Positions 1 through 4,528 are shown, counted from the first letter of the stretch. The stretch: 5,322 nt of DNA from Candidatus Coatesiibacteriota bacterium (GCA_016929465.1 JAFGIT010000220.1:1-5322); one strand, 5' to 3'. The notes: generated by a model not told the origin, from the sequence alone. Translations and numbers: made by a program.

Positions 1-745
1 AGTCGCCCTTGGAGTAGTCATAAGCAAGCCAACCGTGCGACGGCATCCAGTCGATGATTTCCATCAGCCGCTCGCCGAAGTAACAGAAGCCCGTCCCATA
101 AGGAGCTGCAAGCCATTTAGCCCCGCCGCAGCTCAATAGGTCGATCTTCGACTCCTTGACCGATAGCGGGCATGCGCCGAGGCCCTGCATCGCATCGACC
201 GCGAAATAAAGACCACGCTCGCGGCAGAAGCCACCGATCGCCGTCAGGTCGTGCTTGAAGCCGTCATAAAACTGTACGAATGAGAGGGAGACCGCCCTCG
301 TCTTTGGCCCGACCTGTGCCTCGAGCGATTCGAGCATCAGATCGGGCGACTTGCTTTCTATATACCGAATCTTGACGCCCTTCTTCTGCAGGTTGAGCCA
401 GGGTACCAGGTTCGCCGGGAACTCGCTCCGCAGTATGAGTAGCTCGTCGCCCGGCTCGAACGGGATCGCCTGTGCGGAGAGGTTCACCCCGATAGAGGTG
501 TTAGTCGTCAGGCAGATATCATCGGGCGTCGCATCGATTAGCCTCGCGGCGAGCTCCCTCGCGGTCGCAGTCGCGGCAAACTCGTGGGCAACTATATCAA
601 CGTCGGTCCTGCCCCTAAGTCGAAGCAGTCCGTCGCCCGCCTTCAGCGCCTCATCCGGAATTATCCCCTGCGAGGCCCAGTTCAAATACCCTACGTCATT
701 TGGTAGCGTTATAGCGGCCCGTAGGCTCTCAATCGGCTTTTCCAT
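1..745 (-). CDS. Class V aminotransferase-fold PLP enzyme (cysteine desulfurase / isopenicillin N epimerase-like), C-terminus cut by window edge
   Basis: The minus strand is open from an ATG at 743-745 to the left edge, giving 248 residues. The early part has YLNWASQG (20-27), typical of the N-terminal substrate region of the family. TTNTSIGVNLSA (about 80-91) matches the PLP-phosphate contact loop. AVDAMQGLGA (182-191) supplies Asp184, which would pair with the pyridine nitrogen. GGAKWLAAPYGTGF (207-220) carries Lys210, the expected Schiff-base lysine. These fix the class V fold (PF00266). Family members are about 370-400 residues, so roughly a third lies outside. An in-frame TAG four codons before the ATG, plus an AGGA 7 nt upstream, makes this start firm. 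The substrate cannot be read from the sequence: cysteine desulfurase, selenocysteine lyase, epimerase and kynureninase-like activities share these motifs. It is divergent from the 2H phosphoesterase gene. Confidence 0.88.
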   Translation of the reverse strand, partial: MEKPIESLRAAITLPNDVGYLNWASQGIIPDEALKAGDGLLRLRGRTDVDIVAHEFAATATARELAARLIDATPDDICLTTNTSIGVNLSAQAIPFEPGDELLILRSEFPANLVPWLNLQKKGVKIRYIESKSPDLMLESLEAQVGPKTRAVSLSFVQFYDGFKHDLTAIGGFCRERGLYFAVDAMQGLGACPLSVKESKIDLLSCGGAKWLAAPYGTGFCYFGERLMEIIDWMPSHGWLAYDYSKGD

Positions 746-790
746 ATCGTATTCCTATCAATGAGTTGGATGCTGAAAATACCGAAAATG

Positions 791-819
791 AGAGTATTGT
801 CGCCGCTGGCCCATGTCAA
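791..819 (-). promoter_or_regulatory. Possible sigma70-type promoter for the aminotransferase gene
   Basis: On the minus strand a perfect TTGACA (814-819) lies about 70 nt before the ATG. The -10 is weak: TACTCT at 17-nt spacing (791-796), or AATACT at 15 nt (793-798). The -35 sits in the loop of the dyad GCCCA/TGGGC (809-825), which could be an operator. Only the -35 is convincing. Confidence 0.3.
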
Positions 820-859
820 TTGGGCTTATGGAGTGCGGGGCGCTCGCACCGCTTTGGTT

Positions 860-879
860 CGCGATGACCCGGCATCGCG
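860..879. repeat. Inverted repeat, 7-bp stem with 6-nt loop
   Basis: CGCGATG (860-866) and CATCGCG (873-879) are perfect reverse complements around ACCCGG. No T tract follows on either strand, so this is not a classic intrinsic terminator. It may be a protein-binding dyad or part of a dispersed repeat ending at the adjacent heptamer arrays. Confidence 0.55.
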
Positions 880-888
880 TCAATTGTG

Positions 889-909
889 GATTTCAGATTT
901 CGGATTTGC
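889..909. repeat. Heptamer tandem repeat GATTTCN, three copies
   Basis: Three consecutive 7-nt units are visible: GATTTCA (889-895), GATTTCG (896-902) and GATTTGC (903-909). The last differs at position six. The 7-nt period matches the second array 20 bases downstream although the unit sequence differs. Confidence 0.7.
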
Positions 910-928
910 AGGCACCAGACACCCAACC

Positions 929-956
929 TTGAACTTTGAACCTTGAACTTTGAACC
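929..956. repeat. Heptamer tandem repeat TTGAACY, four copies
   Basis: Four perfect 7-nt units run without interruption: TTGAACT, TTGAACC, TTGAACT, TTGAACC. The last base alternates T/C, so a 14-nt unit is duplicated. Heptanucleotide tandem repeats of this kind are known as intergenic elements in several bacterial groups (for example the STRR class of cyanobacteria). The role is unknown. Confidence 0.85.
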
Positions 957-987
957 GTACCGCCCGTCCAGGGGCGAAACCTTGTGC

Positions 988-1017
988 TTGCCCACTATGT
1001 CTGCCTTCTGGCATAAT
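988..1017 (+). promoter_or_regulatory. Possible promoter for the 2H phosphoesterase / DUF4177 pair
   Basis: TTGCCC (988-993), an 18-nt spacer and CATAAT (1012-1017, 5 of 6 consensus bases) lie 34 nt before the proposed ATG at 1052. The -35 matches only three bases, so the call rests mainly on the -10 and its position. Confidence 0.3.
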
Positions 1018-1051
1018 TCCAGCTGCAATCTCACTAATCAGAGGCGATGGC

Positions 1052-1576
1052 ATGGACGAGACGAGCTTGAGGGCAATCGTCATCTATCCCCGTTTGGCGA
1101 ACATCGGGGAGATCGAGCGAATACGCAAGCGATATGACCCTTTGTTTGGGCAGATCAGGCCGCATATTACGCTGGTCTTTCCGTTCAGGAGGGAGATATC
1201 GAAAGGGGAGCTCAGGTCACGCGTCGAGGGCAGTCTCGAGGGATGTAGGCCGTTTCGCCTGGTGCTTCGGGGCATCACAGGCCATGAGGGAGAATACCTC
1301 TTCCTGAACGTCATACAGGGCAACGACGCGATCATCGACATTCATCGCAGGCTTTATTCAGGAGCTCTCGCGACCCATTGTGACCGCTCCTACGCCTTCT
1401 TACCGCACATCACCGTCGGGCGATGTGCCATTCGGGAAGAGCTCATTCGAGCGCTCGGATCATTGCAGGGATTTGATGCCTTGTTCGAGACCACGGTCGA
1501 TACGGTCTCGATTGTCCGCCTTGACGATAGTAATCTTGCCGTGATAGAGAATAGAGTGATAATGGGAGATATTTGA
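1052..1576 (+). CDS. 2H phosphoesterase superfamily protein (LigT / 2'-5' RNA ligase-like)
   Basis: The product is 174 residues and carries the two signature H-x-T motifs of the 2H phosphoesterase family: PHIT with His38 and Thr40, and PHIT with His119 and Thr121, each on a hydrophobic strand (TLVFPF, TVGRC). The spacing of about 80 residues and total length match single-domain LigT/cyclic phosphodiesterase relatives. Such enzymes act on 2',5' or 2',3'-cyclic phosphodiester bonds at RNA ends or on small nucleotides; the substrate here is not determinable. I chose the ATG at 1052 because GAGG stands 7 nt before it and the family's first strand (LRAIVIYP) follows at once. A longer in-frame start at 950 would add 34 unlike-protein residues translated partly from the heptamer repeat. 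A DUF4177 gene follows after 39 nt and is probably co-transcribed. Confidence 0.86.
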   Translation: MDETSLRAIVIYPRLANIGEIERIRKRYDPLFGQIRPHITLVFPFRREISKGELRSRVEGSLEGCRPFRLVLRGITGHEGEYLFLNVIQGNDAIIDIHRRLYSGALATHCDRSYAFLPHITVGRCAIREELIRALGSLQGFDALFETTVDTVSIVRLDDSNLAVIENRVIMGDI

Positions 1577-1615
1577 CGCAAAATCAAACAGGGGAGAGCA
1601 TTCGGGGAGATTGCC

Positions 1616-1813
1616 ATGAAGTGGGAGTATAAGACGATTCAAATGGGTGCAGGGGGATTAATTGGTGGGAGGATCAGCACGGACAAGCTGGAGGCTCTGA
1701 TGAACTCTCTCGGCTCCGAGGGCTGGGAGCTTGTCACATCTTTCGCCACATCCTTCGGCGCGGGCATGACGAGGGATGCGGTTTTGATCTTCAAGCGGAA
1801 GATAGACGGATAG
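1616..1813 (+). CDS. DUF4177 domain-containing small protein
   Basis: This 65-residue protein opens with MKWEYKTIQM, followed by a helix (DKLEALMNSLGSEGWELV, about 24-41) and a closing strand VLIFKRK. The opening strand, the LGxEGWELV signature and the final FKR strand are the hallmarks of DUF4177 (PF13783), a small alpha/beta fold of unknown function. The length equals the whole domain, so the gene looks complete. GGGGAG at 1604-1609 gives a strong SD sequence 6 nt before the ATG. The Gly-rich insert GAGGLIGGR (12-20) between strand and helix is longer than I would expect for the family. It lies 39 nt behind the 2H phosphoesterase gene with no terminator between, so an operon is likely, but no functional link is known. 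Confidence 0.85.
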   Translation: MKWEYKTIQMGAGGLIGGRISTDKLEALMNSLGSEGWELVTSFATSFGAGMTRDAVLIFKRKIDG

Positions 1814-1842
1814 GCGCCCCATCCTCAGCTGGCGAGTCGGTT

Positions 1843-1948
1843 TCGTAGGGGCGGTTCACGAACCGCCCTTGAGCGCATCAGCGCCGAATATGAGGTGATC
1901 TGAAATTCGGATTCATGAGACTGGGCGATTCGTGAATCGCCCCTACGA
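1843..1948. repeat. Pair of hairpin units in inverted orientation (REP/MITE-like); possible bidirectional terminator
   Basis: Two 26-nt units, 1843-1868 and 1923-1948, are reverse complements of each other except at two positions. Each is itself a hairpin: GGGCGGTTC/GAACCGCCC in the left unit and GGGCGATTC/GAATCGCCC in the right. The two differences fall opposite each other in the stem (G-C replaced by A-T), so pairing is kept. Outer ends read TCGTAGGG and its complement. 54 bases separate the units. The element sits between convergent genes (DUF4177 and the LigD-type gene), where it could stop transcription from both sides, though there is no T tract. I infer a dispersed palindromic element. 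Confidence 0.8.
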
Positions 1949-1976
1949 TGGTATTATGACTTATTTGATGGCCTCC

Positions 1977-2017
1977 GCGAACCGCCCAGCATCGCACCTT
2001 ACGTATCTGCCCTACGA
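1977..2017. repeat. Possible decayed third copy of the hairpin unit, overlapping a stop codon
   Basis: GCGAACCGCCC (1977-1987) resembles the inner part of the hairpin unit and GCCCTACGA (2009-2017) resembles its outer end, in the same order as in the unit at 1923-1948 but split by about 21 nt. The second piece contains the TAG stop of the minus-strand LigD-type gene (2012-2014). The match is short and may be chance. Confidence 0.3.
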
Positions 2018-2647
2018 CATCCCCTTCTTCGCGCATTCCGGGGGCTCTTTGTCTGCGTCCTCGCAGGCGATCTGATCGAGCGTCCGGCCCGTCGTTGCGG
2101 AGTTCGGCTCATCGACGAGGATATCGCCGCCCGAGACCGCGAACTCGTCCTTTTTCTTCCAGAGCAGCCACTGGGGCTTCGCGCCTCCCCTGTTGGTTCG
2201 GACCATGACGAACGCGCCCTTGAGCTTATTCCCTTCGAGCGAAAACTCCAGGTGGCCCTTCTCGTAGCACTCCGCCATCGACTGCGGCTCATCGCCGTCC
2301 GCCTTCATGTTGCGATACGTCCCGGTATCCCAGACCATGACCGTCCCGCCCCCGTATTCCCCCTTCGGGATCACGCCCTCAAATCCGGCGTAGTCGAGGG
2401 GGTGGTCCTCCGTCGGGACCGCGAGCCGCTTCACCTTCGGGTCGATCGATGGGCCTTTGGGGACCGCCCACGATTTCAGCACGTCATCGACCTGAAGCCG
2501 CAGGTCGTAGTGCAGGTGGCTCGCATCGTGCTTCTGCACGACAAAAATCGGCTCCCCGCCGCCCGCCTCGCCCCCGAAAGGTTCCGGCGTCTTGCCTGGG
2601 TCCCGCTTTGCTCGGTATTGCTCAAGATTGTCTTTGTCACTCATCAT
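2012..2647 (-). CDS. Stand-alone LigD-type 3'-phosphoesterase (PE) domain protein
   Basis: This 211-residue protein matches the PE domain of bacterial NHEJ ligase LigD (PF13298), which removes 3'-phosphates or 3'-ribonucleotides from DNA ends with a metal. FVVQKHDASHLHYDLRL (35-51) supplies His40, His46, Asp48 and Arg50, and EDHPLDYA (80-87) supplies His82 and Tyr86. These line up at a constant offset of two with the active-site residues His42, His48, Asp50, Arg52, His84 and Tyr88 of Pseudomonas LigD. VLKSWAVPKGPS, GVIPKGEYGGGTV and WLLWKKKD are further family blocks. No ligase or polymerase domain adjoins, and no ku gene is in the window. After about residue 170 an acidic tail without family resemblance ends in GMS. 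Two ATGs stand together at 2647 and 2644; AGGAG (2652-2656) is 4 nt from the first and 7 nt from the second, so translation may begin at the second. Confidence 0.92.
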   Translation of the reverse strand: MMSDKDNLEQYRAKRDPGKTPEPFGGEAGGGEPIFVVQKHDASHLHYDLRLQVDDVLKSWAVPKGPSIDPKVKRLAVPTEDHPLDYAGFEGVIPKGEYGGGTVMVWDTGTYRNMKADGDEPQSMAECYEKGHLEFSLEGNKLKGAFVMVRTNRGGAKPQWLLWKKKDEFAVSGGDILVDEPNSATTGRTLDQIACEDADKEPPECAKKGMS

Positions 2648-2685
2648 TTAGCTCCTGAATTAAGGCAGTTTGGTCTCAAACCCAT

Positions 2686-2698
2686 GCTGAATATCAGC
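2686..2698. repeat. Short dyad GCTGA-ATA-TCAGC upstream of the LigD-type gene
   Basis: A perfect 5-bp inverted repeat around ATA lies between the proposed minus-strand transcription start and the SD sequence of the LigD-type gene. It would fall in the 5' leader of that mRNA. It may be an operator or a minor hairpin. Confidence 0.4.
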
Positions 2699-2714
2699 GC
2701 AGGAACACGATAGC

Positions 2715-2743
2715 ATCATAGGACGCGAGAGGACCTGAAGCAA
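2715..2743 (-). promoter_or_regulatory. Possible promoter of the LigD-type gene
   Basis: Read on the minus strand: TTGCTT (2738-2743), a 17-nt spacer, then TATGAT (2715-2720), which matches the -10 consensus at five of six bases. This predicts a leader of about 60 nt. Its -35 directly abuts the -35 of the divergent antitoxin promoter. Confidence 0.42.
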
Positions 2744-2772
2744 TTGTAGAATAGCTCGAATAGCATTATATT
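2744..2772 (+). promoter_or_regulatory. Possible promoter and operator of the antitoxin-doc operon
   Basis: TTGTAG (2744-2749), a 17-nt spacer and TATATT (2767-2772, five of six) precede the GTG start by 16 nt, so the leader would be only about 10 nt. That fits the absence of a good SD sequence. Two direct repeats GAATAGC (2749-2755, 2758-2764) lie inside the spacer, and ATAGCATTATA (2760-2770) repeats, with one mismatch, 50 nt upstream. Such repeats over a core promoter are typical autoregulation sites in TA operons; binding is inferred. Confidence 0.42.
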
Positions 2773-2788
2773 GGGAACATGATGAGAT

Positions 2789-3019
2789 GTGAATCTGGAA
2801 ATCGATGAGGCGGAGGGAGCATATTTGAGGATATCGATTGACCTCTCAGAGGAGGAAGCCAAGGCCCTTTCGGAAGTTGCCTTGAGTCTTGGCATCAGTC
2901 CGGAAGAGTTGGTTCGTTCCACCGTAACAGATGTCTTCGGCCATCCCCGGATGAGTTTCGAAGACGCAAAGCAATATGTGATTAAGAAGAACGAAGAGCT
3001 CTTCCGGCGCCTGGCATAA
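2789..3019 (+). CDS. Antitoxin of a Doc-type TA pair (small acidic helical protein)
   Basis: This 76-residue protein begins at a GTG (in-frame TGA two codons upstream, no other early start). After a short strand (LRISIDLS) it has helices EEEAKALSEVALSLGISPEELVRSTV, a layout like ribbon-helix-helix-type antitoxins. It ends with FEDAKQYVIKKNEELFRRLA, a tail I recognise from antitoxins that precede Doc toxins (usual form: YVLxKNxELYRRLA). The C-terminal part would bind and block the toxin while the N-terminal part would bind its own promoter. Its TAA overlaps the toxin ATG by one base (TAATG), so translation is coupled. The DNA-binding fold is inferred from shape only. The partner toxin is frameshifted, so this is probably an antitoxin left without an active target. 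Confidence 0.78.
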   Translation: MNLEIDEAEGAYLRISIDLSEEEAKALSEVALSLGISPEELVRSTVTDVFGHPRMSFEDAKQYVIKKNEELFRRLA

Positions 3020-3418
3020 TGCGGCTCCTGACGGTTCACCAAGTGCTGGAACTCCACAGGGAGATACGCGAGACATGGGGAGGGAAGGAGGGCGTCCGCA
3101 GCATAGCAGCACTTGAATCTGCCCTCGCACAGCCCCAAATGACGTTTGAGGGACAAGACCTGTATCCGACTTTGGCGGAAAAGGCGGCGGCAATCTGTTT
3201 CTCCATAGTCCGAAACCATCCGTTCATAGATGGAAACAAGCGCATGGGATATGCCGTCATAGAGATAGTCCTCCTTATGGACGGCATGAGATCAGTGCCC
3301 AGTGGATGATGCGGAGCGAATGACATTAATCCTGGCGTACGGCGACCTCAGCCGTGAAGAGCTCGTTCGATGGGTTGAGAGTCATCTCAGCAGGCTCAAG
3401 TCGGGCGGTCCCGTCTGA
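3019..3418 (+). pseudogene. doc: Doc/Fic-family toxin, disrupted by two 1-nt deletions
   Basis: The first 90 residues read as a Doc (death-on-curing) protein: ALESALAQPQ (31-40), DLYPTLAEKAAAI (47-59) and the Fic core HPFIDGNKR (67-75) with the catalytic His67. Intact Doc toxins phosphorylate EF-Tu. After LLMDG (codon ending 3285) the frame breaks: it runs on as MRSVPSG and stops at 3307-3309. The true sequence continues as HEISA in a second frame (3285-3299), then PVDDAERMTLILAYG and LSREELVRW in the third frame (3299-3418), ending at TGA 3416-3418. One base is missing at about 3285 (GGCAT for GGCCAT) and one at about 3299 (GCCCA for GCNCCA). Repaired, it would be about 133 residues, normal for Doc. 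The catalytic loop survives, but the last helices are lost, so I infer inactivity. Both losses are in C runs, so sequencing error is a real alternative. Confidence 0.85.
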
Positions 3419-3630
3419 TAAGTGGTGTCTGCTTCAAAGATCACCGGCAAATGTCCCAGCGCGAGTACTTAGTCTAGCGTGCTCGGTTCTTTGCCATGAT
3501 ATACCATAATTGGCAGGGATTCGGGGGCTCTTGGGCTTGAGTTTCCTCCAGCGCTTCAGGACTGTCATCGATTACCGAGAAGGCTTCTTTGAGGTTTCTT
3601 AATTCGGGGGCCGAGGGACTTCTCGGCTAA
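3419..3630. other. Intergenic stretch between convergent TA units
   Basis: The gap between the Doc remnant and the DUF2283 gene has no recognisable gene. CCGAG/CTCGG (3611-3626) is a weak 5-bp hairpin just past the stop of the DUF2283 gene, without a T tract. On the minus strand a 50-codon stretch (3477-3626) is open but has no start codon of usual type and could be a gene scrap. Confidence 0.5.
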
Positions 3631-3831
3631 TCAACTCGTCTCAAACGTTAGTTGCTGGAGATTCAGCGGACGGCTTCTCTTGGAGAGATGAAGGATCTCC
3701 ACCCCGACGATCTCGTTTTTGTCGTTGAAATCGATGACGAGCCCCGGTGAGACTTCCTCTGATTCTGCGACGGGCGAATCATCAACCACCAAATAAAGGG
3801 CATCTGCTTCCCGGTCGACTCTCAATCTCAT
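3631..3831 (-). CDS. DUF2283 domain-containing small protein
   Basis: The product is 66 residues from the ATG at 3829-3831. MRLRVDREADALYLVV, PVAESEEVSPGLVIDF and IVGVEILHLSKR are the three conserved blocks of DUF2283 (PF10049): two beta hairpins with the DxEADALY and GVEIL signatures. The function is unknown; members often occur beside small TA-like genes. GGAG 5 nt before this ATG and the family's normal N-terminus support the start. An alternative GTG (3853-3855) would add eight residues and overlap the stop of the upstream MNT gene as GTGA, which would mean translational coupling. In either case it is the last gene of the HEPN-MNT unit. A link to that TA pair is inferred from position only. 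Confidence 0.88.
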   Translation of the reverse strand: MRLRVDREADALYLVVDDSPVAESEEVSPGLVIDFNDKNEIVGVEILHLSKRSRPLNLQQLTFETS

Positions 3832-3851
3832 ACTGACTCCGCAATGGTCAC

Positions 3852-4172
3852 TCACGCAGCGATTTCAATGCCCTCCTGGCGGGCGATCGCGATGATGGGG
3901 CGGCCGGTGTCGGTCTCCCACTCCTTCTCGCCGCAGGGGATCGGTTCGATGCGGCTGTCCGTCGCGGTTGCACGCCAGAGCTGCTCCACCAGCGTGATGT
4001 CATGTTGGTGGTCGAATTCGGGCGCAATAATAACCAGATCGATGTCGCTCCACTCGTTTGGGTCGCCATTGGCATAGGAGCCGAAAAGGACGGCACGCAA
4101 CGGGTGAATACCGTAGTCAGGAAGCGCTGCCAGATACCGGCGGACAATCGCTATAATTTCGCTGCTAGCCAT
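3852..4172 (-). CDS. MNT-family nucleotidyltransferase, antitoxin half of a HEPN/MNT pair
   Basis: This 106-residue protein has the minimal nucleotidyltransferase signature LFGSYANGDPNEWSDIDLVI (29-48). It is an exact GSx10DxD: Gly31-Ser32, ten residues, then Asp43 and Asp45, the metal ligands. Glu76 in SRIEPIP is a plausible third acidic ligand. In the characterised MntA/HepT system the GSx10DxD protein AMPylates the HEPN toxin and so neutralises it; the same role is inferred here. All motif residues are present, so activity is likely. The ATG (4170-4172) lies within the 3' end of the HEPN gene, which overlaps it by 22 nt, and the SD sequence (AAGAGA, 7 nt away) is weak. Translational coupling with HEPN is therefore likely. 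The DUF2283 gene follows with a 20-nt gap or a GTGA overlap. Confidence 0.93.
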   Translation of the reverse strand: MASSEIIAIVRRYLAALPDYGIHPLRAVLFGSYANGDPNEWSDIDLVIIAPEFDHQHDITLVEQLWRATATDSRIEPIPCGEKEWETDTGRPIIAIARQEGIEIAA

Positions 4173-4528
4173 TCCGTCATCTCTTTCATCTGCGCGAGTC
4201 TGTCCATGGCAGCTCCGTCATCTATTTGGGCCTTGCCCTGATCCGGATAGCGGCCGGCCAACTGATACAAATTGAAGCGCCGAAGCAAATCCAGCCTTTC
4301 GGCATCCAGCGGCAATTCTGCGACCTCAGCCAGGCGGACCAGATTGTGGATGTAGGGCGGTACTTCGCCAGTGGTGCGAACCACGTGTGCTTTCAGGATT
4401 TTCTCGATCGCAAGATGTGCGAAGAACAAGCCGTGGCGGAAGCATCCCTTATTGATAAGGATTTCAGCCGCAGCAATGTCCTCCTTGCTGCCATTCCGCC
4501 AATATTTTATCTGCCTCTCTAAATCCAT
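4151..4528 (-). CDS. HEPN domain protein, putative toxin/partner of the MNT protein
   Basis: This all-helical protein of 125 residues matches the HEPN domain (PF05168). An N-terminal helix IKYWRNGSKEDIAAAEILI is followed by FAHLAIEKILKAHVV (36-50), the core 'A-x-E-K-x-L-K-A' helix. PPYIHNLVRLAEVA (57-70) and LAGRYPD (90-96) complete the family pattern. Many HEPN toxins are RNases with an Rx4-6H motif. I see only Arg51 and His61 (nine residues apart) near the expected place, and an Arg31-x6-His38 inside the core helix where it is unlikely to be catalytic. RNase activity is thus uncertain. It may instead be a non-RNase HEPN that assists the MNT enzyme. It is the first gene of the unit, with no strong SD sequence before the ATG at 4526-4528. 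The 22-nt overlap with the MNT gene makes the pair obligate partners in expression. Confidence 0.92.
   Translation of the reverse strand: MDLERQIKYWRNGSKEDIAAAEILINKGCFRHGLFFAHLAIEKILKAHVVRTTGEVPPYIHNLVRLAEVAELPLDAERLDLLRRFNLYQLAGRYPDQGKAQIDDGAAMDRLAQMKEMTEWLAAKL

Larger units (their letters stand above)
746..1051. other. Divergent intergenic region, structured and repeat-rich, no convincing gene
   Basis: This 306-base gap separates the minus-strand aminotransferase from the plus-strand 2H phosphoesterase. It holds three short inverted repeats: GCCCA/TGGGC at 809-825, GTGCG/CGCAC at 833-849 and CGCGATG/CATCGCG at 860-879. Two heptamer tandem arrays follow at 889-909 and 929-956. Possible promoters face both ways. 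Short open frames here do not look like protein and cross the tandem repeats, so I call no gene. Confidence 0.6.

Noticed and set aside
351-764. Plus-strand open frame of 137 codons opposite the aminotransferase
   Set aside because: It is Ser/Ala-rich, resembles no protein, and is antisense to a gene with clear PLP-enzyme motifs.
761-946. Short plus-strand frame in the divergent intergenic region
   Set aside because: It ends in the heptamer arrays, has no SD sequence and no recognisable fold.
889-956. CRISPR array
   Set aside because: The repeats are 7 nt, directly tandem and without spacers.
950-1051. Longer N-terminus of the 2H phosphoesterase beginning at the ATG at 950
   Set aside because: It begins inside the TTGAACY repeat, adds a Cys/Pro-rich stretch unlike the family and has no SD sequence; the ATG at 1052 has GAGG and the correct family N-terminus.
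2252-2713. Plus-strand open frame of 153 codons opposite the LigD-type gene
   Set aside because: It is antisense to a gene with all PE active-site residues, and its Arg/His/Pro-rich composition is typical of a shadow frame.
2716-3326. Minus-strand open frames opposite the antitoxin and Doc genes
   Set aside because: The plus strand carries the recognisable antitoxin tail and Fic motif; the minus frames are low-likelihood translations without domains.
3492-3515. Inverted repeat TGCCA/TGGCA
   Set aside because: Only 5 bp with a 14-nt loop, expected by chance, and with no gene boundary nearby.
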